From contig CAZVNP010000040.1 of the NCBI GenBank assembly GCA_964628285.1, positions 1-30,138 on the forward strand: a stretch of 30,138 nucleotides of DNA, in the 5' to 3' direction. The notes below the pieces were generated by a model that saw only the letters and a list, made by a program, of their open reading frames with translations, was not told the DNA's origin and made no database searches. Positions 24,037 through 30,138 of the stretch are shown one piece after another; the stretch's first letter is position 1, and the number at the start of each line of letters is the position of its first letter. Both the position numbers and the translations under genes were made by a program. Source of the stretch: JAPLDP01 sp964628285. GTDB lineage: Bacteria > Bacteroidota > Bacteroidia > Bacteroidales > JAGONC01.

Positions 24037-24848
24037 TTTGCTTTATTGTTAAAACTCCGCAGCCGGATAGCTGTGATCACTTTTTTTGTATACAGCGGAA
24101 AGGCGCTTTTCATCATCCAGTCATAATACTGGGGTTCTTTTTTAAAGACCTCCTCCACTTTTTGCCCCTTGTATTTGCCGAAGTTAAAGACTTCATCATT
24201 CTTGTCATTGAACACAATGTGCCCGACCAGGTCGGCATGGCGGGAGTAGTATGAGAACTCATCTAAAGCGCCGATGTCATTGACTACGGGGTAGGAGGGG
24301 ACACCGTTGTTGCCGACATAGGGCACATCTTTGTATATGTCGAGCTGTGCCTTTAATATTTCGAAGGTGGCGAGGGCATCGGCTTCGGCACCGTGAGCTC
24401 CTTCATGGTCTTTTCCGCAGTAAAATTTATAGGCGGCCCGCAAGGTTCTGGGTTCCATTTTATGAAAAATGTTCTGCACATCTACAATCTTGCGGTTGCC
24501 GATATCAAAGTCGACATCGGCTCTGAGAAACTCCTCTGCCAGCAGGGGAACATCGAATTTCAGGAGGTTATAGCCGCCCAGGTCGCTGTTGTCGATAAAA
24601 GCTGCCAGCTCACCTGCCAGCATGGCAAAGGTGGGCTCGTCCCTGACATCGGCGTCGGTGATGCCATGTATACCGGTGGCCTGCGGTGGTATGGGGATGG
24701 TCGGATTAATGCGGTGGGTCTTGATTTTTTTAGTGCCATCGGTCAGTATCTTGACCATACCGATCTCCACGATACGGTCACTGGCAATGTTGGTGCCGGT
24801 GGTCTCCAGGTCGATAATTGTAAAAGGACGGGTCAGATGCAACTCCAT
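24033..24848 (-). CDS. DEDDh 3'-5' exonuclease (DnaQ-like) with C-terminal extension
   Basis: A 271-residue exonuclease of the DnaQ/epsilon superfamily. The catalytic acids are Asp13 and Glu15 in IIDLETTG, Asp99 in YNLLKFD, and His152 and Asp157 in GAHGAEADALAT, a complete DEDDh set. From about residue 190 a C-terminal extension contains VFNFGKYKGQKVEEVFKKEPQYYDWMM, resembling the DUF3820-like 'GKYKG' segment found beside exonuclease domains. It could be a stand-alone proofreading, repair or RNase T-like enzyme. A PolC- or DnaE-linked role is not shown. It begins an apparent two-gene unit with the FAH gene. A 20-base-arm inverted repeat lies upstream. Confidence 0.9.
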   Translation of the reverse strand: MELHLTRPFTIIDLETTGTNIASDRIVEIGMVKILTDGTKKIKTHRINPTIPIPPQATGIHGITDADVRDEPTFAMLAGELAAFIDNSDLGGYNLLKFDVPLLAEEFLRADVDFDIGNRKIVDVQNIFHKMEPRTLRAAYKFYCGKDHEGAHGAEADALATFEILKAQLDIYKDVPYVGNNGVPSYPVVNDIGALDEFSYYSRHADLVGHIVFNDKNDEVFNFGKYKGQKVEEVFKKEPQYYDWMMKSAFPLYTKKVITAIRLRSFNNKAK

Positions 24849-24872
24849 GATGAAAGAATTTGATCGTTAAAA

Positions 24873-24944
24873 GTCATCCTGAACGGGATCATATTTCTGG
24901 TTACCGCAAGTAGTGAGAAAGTGGGATGATCCCGCCAGGATGAC
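24873..24944. repeat. Long inverted repeat between E2 and exonuclease genes
   Basis: The left arm (24873-24892, GTCATCCTGAACGGGATCAT) and the right arm (24926-24944, ATGATCCCGCCAGGATGAC) are inverted copies that differ only in the middle AAC/GC. A 33-base loop separates them. The 'GTCATCCTGA...CAGGATGAC' ends are familiar from dispersed Bacteroidetes repeats (from memory). It begins 24 bases upstream of the exonuclease start and ends ten bases from the E2 stop, so transcripts reading through would form a long hairpin. There is no T-run, so it is not a classical terminator. Confidence 0.8.
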
Positions 24945-24954
24945 AAGCTTTATG

Positions 24955-26259
24955 TTATATGGTTGTGTTAATATCAAAATCTTCAAGATACCGTGCCACC
25001 TTATCTAAGTAGAGTCCTCCCATGGCGCCGTCAACGGCGCGGTGGTCGTACGACAGCGAGAGGATGACCACATGCCGGATGGCGATGACATCGCCACCGG
25101 CGGTTTCGAGCACCACCGGTCTTTTTTTTATGGCTCCTATGCCCAGGATAGCCACCTGGGGCTGATGGATGATGGGTGCCCCGGCGAGACTGTTGACGGT
25201 TCCGAAATTGGTGATGGTGAAGGTGCCTTCCTGGATATCGTCAGGATTGAGGGTGTTGCCGCGGGCCCGTCCACTCAGATCGTTGACAGCCTTGGCCAGC
25301 CCCAGCAGGTTCTTACGGTCGGCATCCTTGATCACCGGCACGATGAGGTTACCCGACGGCAGGGCTGTTGCTATACCGATGTTGATGCGTTTTCGCAGGA
25401 TGATGCGGTAACCGTCGACGGAGGCGTTCACACCGGGAAAGTCTTTTAAGGCCTTAGCTGCCGCTTCGACAAAAACAGGCGTGAAGGTCAGCTTTTCACC
25501 CTCGCGCTCATAGAAAAGGTCTTTCATCCTCTCGCGCCATTTGACCACAGAGGTCACATCGGCTTCAATGAATGAAGTGACATGAGGTGCGACATGCTTC
25601 GACGTCACCATGTGATCGGCGATCAAACGCCGCATGCGGTCCATTTCCATGATCTGGTCGCCCTCGGCTGCCGTTACTTTTGGTACTTCTGTCACGACTG
25701 GCGTCACCACCGCGGGTGGCGGCCCTGCCGGCGCCACGCCCCGTTGCCTGACATAATCCAGCAGATCATCCTTCGTCACTCGCCCGTCCTTGCCGGTGCC
25801 GCTTATCTTACCGAGCTCCTCAACGGATATGTTTTCCTGCCGCGCAATATTTTTAACCAGCGGTGAATAAAACCGCCCGGAAACGAAGGTTTTTTCTTCC
25901 TCTGCCACCACGGCAGCGACAGATTTCTCGGCCGCTTGTTCGATACTTTTTCTCACACCGCCTCCGGCTTCCGGTACCGTCTTGCTTTCAGCCTTTTCTC
26001 CTGCCGGTTCACCAGCGCCACCCATATCGATCACAGCGATGACCTTTCCCACGGCCACGATATCACCTTCTTTATATAAAATCTCAGCTATGGTGCCCTC
26101 CACGGGTGACGGTATCTCCGAATCCACTTTATCGGTGGCTATCTCAACGAGATCCTCGTCCTCTTCAATGTGATCACCGGCCTTTTTAAGCCATCGGGTA
26201 ATGGTGGCTTCAATGATACTTTCACCCAGCTTAGGCATCACAACCTCGAAACGTGACAT
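24955..26259 (-). CDS. 2-oxoacid dehydrogenase E2 (dihydrolipoamide acyltransferase)
   Basis: A 434-residue core subunit of a pyruvate, 2-oxoglutarate or branched-chain dehydrogenase complex. It carries acyl groups on lipoyl-lysine and passes them to CoA. There is one lipoyl domain (about 1-77) with lipoylated Lys44 in EIATDKVDSE. Next come a linker rich in Ala, Glu and Lys, and a peripheral-subunit-binding domain (about 133-172, YSPLVKNIARQENISVEELGKISGTGKDGRVTKDDLLDYV). A second Pro/Ala linker leads to the catalytic domain ending LSYDHRAVDGAMGG, with His406 and Asp410. Which complex it belongs to cannot be settled. No E1 or E3 gene is adjacent, though Bacteroidetes often keep them apart. 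Confidence 0.92.
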   Translation of the reverse strand: MSRFEVVMPKLGESIIEATITRWLKKAGDHIEEDEDLVEIATDKVDSEIPSPVEGTIAEILYKEGDIVAVGKVIAVIDMGGAGEPAGEKAESKTVPEAGGGVRKSIEQAAEKSVAAVVAEEEKTFVSGRFYSPLVKNIARQENISVEELGKISGTGKDGRVTKDDLLDYVRQRGVAPAGPPPAVVTPVVTEVPKVTAAEGDQIMEMDRMRRLIADHMVTSKHVAPHVTSFIEADVTSVVKWRERMKDLFYEREGEKLTFTPVFVEAAAKALKDFPGVNASVDGYRIILRKRINIGIATALPSGNLIVPVIKDADRKNLLGLAKAVNDLSGRARGNTLNPDDIQEGTFTITNFGTVNSLAGAPIIHQPQVAILGIGAIKKRPVVLETAGGDVIAIRHVVILSLSYDHRAVDGAMGGLYLDKVARYLEDFDINTTI

Positions 26260-26295
26260 GGTTTTTCAGGTATCAATAAATGCTCCTGTTAGTTG

Positions 26296-26320
26296 AAAAA
26301 ATCTGATCCAACATTCAGAT
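26296..26320 (-). terminator. Weak Rho-independent terminator after the GT2 fusion gene
   Basis: On the minus strand ATCTGA, an eight-base loop and TCAGAT form a six-base-pair stem followed by a run of T. It lies about 90 bases after the glycosyltransferase stop and 37 bases before the E2 start. The stem is short and AT-rich, so efficiency is uncertain. Confidence 0.45.
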
Positions 26321-26410
26321 CATCCATAAATCATTATCAATGAGACTGCACTATCTTGACATATAACAACAATTCAACAATCCTGTCCGGCAAATGTTTA
26401 CCTCATGCCA

Positions 26411-28375
26411 TTATCTGCCCAGCTCCCTGAATCCTTTGAGCATGATGTTAAGCTCATTGGATATTTTATAATCACGCGCATAAAGCATGTTTAACCGGCT
26501 GATGGTCTCGCTGTCGAAATTGATGTTATAAAAGGCATCTGCCGGATTCAGCACCCCTTTTCTTATCGCGGGCAGGTTATGAAACTCCGACGCATGACTT
26601 GAATCGTATCCCGTCCACGATCTGGCACCGCAAAGAACAAGGAAGATGTTTTTTATCAATCCGGCAGGTTTTCTGACGATGAACAGCGACACCGGGAGGC
26701 TGGCGAACAGGAAGAGGGAGGCCATCAGGTCAAAAAAACGTTTGTTGCGCCTGTTGCTGGCATTGTCGATGGGGTTGATGTCGAGGATATAAGGATCACC
26801 CGAGGTGCTGATTGAATGGCTGCCGATAATGGACAGGCTTTCCGGCGGCGCTATTTTATAGTTGACCGACAGGTGTTTCAGTTCGGCCATGGCATCGATG
26901 ATCCTTTCGGCAGTCATGTCTTTGGCACAGAAGATTACCTCATCGATCCTGTACAGGTTGATGATGTCCTGTATCTGATACAGGCTGCCTATGAATCCCT
27001 CCGTTTTTTCGTCGTTTTCGTTCACGCTGGCCAGGCCGATAAAGCCAGGGTTGATGTGTGTCTTCCTCAGCAGTTCGGCCACGCGTGTGGCTTCTTCCTG
27101 CCGGCCTATGATGATGAAACGCCCGCTTCTGTCGGGACCCAGTCTGAAATTCTTCATTCCCAGCACATGCAGGATGAAACGCAGGCCGGTCATGACGATC
27201 ATGCCCCACAGGGCACCCAGGATGATCAGCGCCCTCGAATAACGGTAGGTCTCACTCAACAGCGCATATATGACCAGGATGGTGATGGTGCCTAAGAACA
27301 GACCCTGGTATACCTTGCGCAACTTCACGGGGCGGTCGTAGCCGCCACTGAGGTAAACGGCCGTCAGCCAGATCACGATATACAAAGGAATGGCTATGGT
27401 TATCAGGGCCACAGGATAATGGCCGCCGTCAAGATAAATGATGTTCTGCTCCCAGTAATGTGTGATCAGGTACAACCCGGCATACACCATCAGTGCATCG
27501 AGGATGGGCAGGTAAATGTTACGTGCAAAACGGCTCAGCAACGCCAGCAGGGCCCGGAAGTAAACGGCCAGGTGGATCAGAAAAGAAAAGAGACTGGCAC
27601 TGCGGTGGGTGAAATGCTTCCGGGCAAAAATGATCATTGCATTGTAAAAGACCTTGACATAATTGATGCTGCTTTTTTTAGTGCTTTCACCCTTGTAATG
27701 TATGATGCGTGTTTTGGGGAAATAATAGTTCTTGTAACCCGCCAGCGTGATGCGGTAAGAAAGGTCGATGTCCTCGCCATACATGAAGAACGACTCATCG
27801 AGCAAGCCGGTCTTGTCCAGTGTTTCTTTTCGCAGCAACATGAAAGCACCCGATAAAATATCGACGGTATGAATTTCATCTTTGTCAAGATAACCCAGGT
27901 GGTACCTGCCGAAACGCTTTGACTTCGGGAACAGGCGTGCCAGACCGAAAATCTTATAGAAAGCGACGGCAGGCGTCGGCAGGCCTCTCTTTGACTCCGG
28001 GAGGAACTTACCGTCACCGTCAATCATTTTCACACCCAGACCACCCGCATCAGGATGATCATTCATAAACGAAAGAATTTTGGTGAAGGTGTCTTCCTCA
28101 ACAATGGTGTCAGGATTGAGAAGGAGGATATAATCGCCGGCAGCACGACGGATAGCCTGGTTATTGGCCCTGGCGAAACCCAGGTTTTCCTTGTTTTCGA
28201 TCAGGATGACCTCGGGAAATTTCTCCCTTAACATATGAACCGAATGATCGGTAGAATGATTGTCAACGACAAATATCTCGCTTTCAATGTCTTTGACGGC
28301 CTTGCGCACCGACAGCAGACACTGCTCCAGGAAATAGCGGACATTGTAATTGACAATAATGATCGAAAGTTTCAA
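26411..28375 (-). CDS. Glycosyltransferase family 2 fused to a membrane / degenerate phosphoglycosyltransferase module
   Basis: A 654-residue fusion. Residues 1 to about 250 are a GT2 (rhamnosyltransferase-like) domain with MKLSIIIVNYN, VVDNHSTD, LLNPDT (donor and metal site, Asp89) and FFMYGEDIDLSYRI (Glu201/Asp202). Residues 265-405 contain about five membrane helices. From about 418 to 540 comes a Rossmann-like CoA_binding_3 region (RFIIIGRQEEATRVAELL). The end (545-654) begins KRFFDLMASLFLFASLPVSLFIV, like the membrane anchor of polyprenyl-phosphate sugar transferases, then LVLCGARSWTGYD and YARDYKISNELNIMLKGF. The stretch that carries the catalytic Asp-Glu pair in that family looks missing. 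It is probably an envelope or O-antigen-type assembly protein. Natural substrates are unknown. The gene stands alone between two intergenic repeats. Confidence 0.85.
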   Translation of the reverse strand: MKLSIIIVNYNVRYFLEQCLLSVRKAVKDIESEIFVVDNHSTDHSVHMLREKFPEVILIENKENLGFARANNQAIRRAAGDYILLLNPDTIVEEDTFTKILSFMNDHPDAGGLGVKMIDGDGKFLPESKRGLPTPAVAFYKIFGLARLFPKSKRFGRYHLGYLDKDEIHTVDILSGAFMLLRKETLDKTGLLDESFFMYGEDIDLSYRITLAGYKNYYFPKTRIIHYKGESTKKSSINYVKVFYNAMIIFARKHFTHRSASLFSFLIHLAVYFRALLALLSRFARNIYLPILDALMVYAGLYLITHYWEQNIIYLDGGHYPVALITIAIPLYIVIWLTAVYLSGGYDRPVKLRKVYQGLFLGTITILVIYALLSETYRYSRALIILGALWGMIVMTGLRFILHVLGMKNFRLGPDRSGRFIIIGRQEEATRVAELLRKTHINPGFIGLASVNENDEKTEGFIGSLYQIQDIINLYRIDEVIFCAKDMTAERIIDAMAELKHLSVNYKIAPPESLSIIGSHSISTSGDPYILDINPIDNASNRRNKRFFDLMASLFLFASLPVSLFIVRKPAGLIKNIFLVLCGARSWTGYDSSHASEFHNLPAIRKGVLNPADAFYNINFDSETISRLNMLYARDYKISNELNIMLKGFRELGR

Positions 28376-28416
28376 CGGTCCTGATATTCTATTGTTCTAT
28401 TGTTAATTTCCGACTG

Positions 28417-28450
28417 CACCTCACCCCAACCCCTCTCCTGAAGAGGAGGG
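28417..28450. repeat. C-rich palindromic repeat (CCTCACCCCAACCCCTCTCC type)
   Basis: The C-rich stretch is followed by CCTCTCCTGAAGAGG, which can form a five-base-pair hairpin (CCTCT/AGAGG) with loop CCTGA. The sequence belongs to a widely dispersed intergenic repeat type that I recall from many bacterial genomes, including Bacteroidetes. It lies in the 103-base gap between the GT2 fusion gene and the transglutaminase gene. Confidence 0.6.
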
Positions 28451-28455
28451 CTTGT

Positions 28456-28478
28456 AACTGCAAATTGCCGACTGCCGA
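28456..28478. repeat. Short heptamer array beside the transglutaminase stop codon
   Basis: AACTGCA, AATTGCC and GACTGCC form three 7-base units directly before the stop codon of the minus-strand gene at 28479. The unit resembles the AACCTGT heptamers near 22922 in length and layout (RAnnTGnn). The array is short and divergent. Confidence 0.5.
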
Positions 28479-30107
28479 CTATTCCGCCGGCTGCCAGTCG
28501 GCAAAATATTCAATCACAATGTTCGTCTTGGGCTGAGTAACGTAAAACTCGTTCGAGTTGTAAGTCCATCCCATTGTTTTTGAGCCGCCGCCACTTTTTG
28601 TTGTGACTAAGTAACGGTTCGACAGGTTGCCTATGTACATGGCCTGGTTGCGTGGGGTCTCCTGATCGCCGCCACTGGGATCGACAGGTATCCAGCCATA
28701 GTTGGGCAGGTACACCTCCACCCAGCGGTGGAAGACATCATCCATGCTCGCATCGTCACCTCTCACCACCACTGATCCCACATAACGCGCCGGCAAGCCG
28801 GCGGCCCGGCACATGGCAATGTAAACGAAAGAATACTCCGAACACGATCCGTTCCCCCTGGCCAGAACGGCAGGAGCTGTGTTCCACCCTCCCGCCATCT
28901 CATAATACATGTGCGCTATGACATAATTGAAGATTTTCCTGGCCACCCAGTAAGCGTTCTTCTCATCACCCACAGCCGCTTTCACAGCATCCTGTATCAC
29001 CGGATGATGGATCTGGTACTTTTCATTATCTTCCAGGTATAATGCCTTGATATCGGAAGGGATCTGATCGAGTGTTCCCACCTGGTCAGGGAAGATGAAA
29101 TACCTGATCTGATAAATTTTAGCCTCCGTGATCATTTCTATTTCCCTGTTCTCTTCACCGGGGATGTTGTCAAAATGATAATGAGCTGTTTTTTGTCCCC
29201 ATTTATCTGTGACAATGTCGGTATACGGCGGTGAATACCTGATCTCACCGATGATATCCTGTCTGTCGCTGTTGACAGGTATGGCGATGTGAACATCCTC
29301 GCTGATGACCTTTCCCGGTCCGTAGTTCGTTGTCAGGTGGGTGTATGTGATCCGTGCATGGCGTTCATTCAGGCGTATGAACTTCTCATTATCATGGGTG
29401 ACGAGCTGGAACAGCCGGTCACTCTGGTCATCGAGAGCCCAGAGGTTATTACCGGCCATGCACAGGTCGGTGACAAATTCGCCGGGAGCCTCGGTTATTA
29501 GCAGCACGGCACCCGATTGTGGTTCGACAACATAAATCTCATTCATCAGTCTGTCGGAGACCCAAAGGTAACGCCCGTCATACACCACGCCCCAGGGGGC
29601 TGAGGCCGGAGCCTGTATCGCATGGATCGTCGTCCCGTCGTCAGGACTGAACTGTATGATCTGACGGGCATCGCTGTCGGCACACCAAAGGTAGGTGCCG
29701 TCCCAGGCCAGCCCGCGCGGTGTGGACGACGGCGACGCAATCGTTTTTAAAATGGTCCCGTCAGCGGGATCCACACGGTATATCTTGCCATTATAGTTCT
29801 CGGCCAGAGGAATGCCACCCTTGACATCGGCATTCCACAGAGCCTCACCGTCCCACGCTAATCCCATGGGCCAGTAAGCCGGTGACGGGATGCTCCGGAT
29901 GACATCACCCGTTTCAGAATTAACACAGTAAAGCTTGTCGTCTTTGCGGTCGGCAACCCATAAGTTCTTACCGTCGAAAGTTAAGCCCGTACCATACTGC
30001 CCCGGGGTTTTATATGATTTTACGACCTGACCGGTGTAACCGGTGCAAAGAAAAGGCAGAAAAACCAGGGCTGCAACGACCGGGAGAAAAAACTTCTTAA
30101 TCATCAT
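28479..30107 (-). CDS. Secreted protein: beta-propeller-like repeats plus transglutaminase domain
   Basis: A 542-residue exported protein. After the signal peptide (MMIKKFFLPVVAALVFLPFL) come five repeats of about 40-45 residues (about 38-77, 80-127, 130-168, 171-208, 212-240). Each has the pattern G-L-x-[WF]-D-G-x-x-L-W-x-[AS]-D, as in NHL/SMP-30-like beta-propellers. After a linker of strands (250-350), a transglutaminase-like core spans about 380-480 with Cys422 (GSCSEYS), His460 (FHRWVEVY) and Asp476 (PVDPSGG) as the complete triad. Members of this fold act as cysteine proteases, amidases or cross-linkers; the specific reaction is unknown. It is probably periplasmic or outside the cell. 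Two Met codons (30107, 30104) could serve as start. No type IX C-terminal signal is recognised. Confidence 0.87.
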   Translation of the reverse strand: MMIKKFFLPVVAALVFLPFLCTGYTGQVVKSYKTPGQYGTGLTFDGKNLWVADRKDDKLYCVNSETGDVIRSIPSPAYWPMGLAWDGEALWNADVKGGIPLAENYNGKIYRVDPADGTILKTIASPSSTPRGLAWDGTYLWCADSDARQIIQFSPDDGTTIHAIQAPASAPWGVVYDGRYLWVSDRLMNEIYVVEPQSGAVLLITEAPGEFVTDLCMAGNNLWALDDQSDRLFQLVTHDNEKFIRLNERHARITYTHLTTNYGPGKVISEDVHIAIPVNSDRQDIIGEIRYSPPYTDIVTDKWGQKTAHYHFDNIPGEENREIEMITEAKIYQIRYFIFPDQVGTLDQIPSDIKALYLEDNEKYQIHHPVIQDAVKAAVGDEKNAYWVARKIFNYVIAHMYYEMAGGWNTAPAVLARGNGSCSEYSFVYIAMCRAAGLPARYVGSVVVRGDDASMDDVFHRWVEVYLPNYGWIPVDPSGGDQETPRNQAMYIGNLSNRYLVTTKSGGGSKTMGWTYNSNEFYVTQPKTNIVIEYFADWQPAE

Positions 30108-30138
30108 GATTTATCGGTTATTAATAATGAGGTTCAAA

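Overview
The window is a chromosomal housekeeping segment from a member of the Bacteroidota, probably a Bacteroidales or Marinilabiliales-like lineage. Four things point there. It carries the type IX secretion protein PorQ, a PUR-family DUF3276 protein, DUF5683, DUF1573, a long NusB and a long LepB. The block nusB - DUF1573 - yajC - ybbR - coaE is a familiar Bacteroidetes order (from memory). Several genes are preceded by the -7 box TAnnTTTG typical of that phylum. Shine-Dalgarno sequences are essentially absent. A run of exactly 100 N (22947-23046) marks a scaffold gap, so this is a draft or metagenome-derived assembly. No phage, plasmid, CRISPR, tRNA or rRNA gene was seen.

Layout. 1-3698 (+): GMP synthase (guaA) and a LysM/periplasmic-binding-protein fusion. 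3769-11968 (-): a cell-cycle and envelope cluster, in transcription order DUF3276; terminator; parA, parB, DUF5683, lepB, a secreted DUF4412-like protein, ftsK and a LolA-like carrier. ParAB handles origin segregation, FtsK handles terminus translocation and division, and LepB and LolA handle export and lipoprotein traffic. 11969-12188: divergent promoter region. 12189-15852 (+): nusB, DUF1573 lipoprotein, yajC, ybbR-like, coaE and a small Tudor-like protein. 15959-16540 (-): a DedA membrane protein. 16541-17161: the only long non-coding stretch, holding a 236-bp element bounded by hairpin inverted repeats.

17162-23360 (+): PPK2 polyphosphate kinase, aconitase, porQ, recF and a DUF721/DciA-like protein; recF and DUF721 are separated by the assembly gap. 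23425-24848 (-): an FAH-family hydrolase overlapping a DEDDh exonuclease. 24955-26259 (-): a 2-oxoacid dehydrogenase E2 without its E1 and E3 partners. 26411-28375 (-): a GT2 glycosyltransferase fused to a membrane module ending in what looks like a degenerate phosphoglycosyltransferase domain. 28479-30107 (-): a secreted protein joining five beta-propeller-like repeats to a transglutaminase core.

The coding content is mostly ordinary core genome. The less explained material is intergenic: an eight-copy octamer array, heptamer arrays (one at the assembly gap), a 20-bp-arm inverted repeat, a C-rich palindromic repeat and the three-hairpin element. Among proteins, the GT2/pseudo-PGT fusion, the propeller-transglutaminase and the DUF5684-like extension on LepB deserve a look. 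I found no clear new multi-gene defence or mobile system. Several genes whose longest reading frame opens with TTG or GTG are given corrected starts below.
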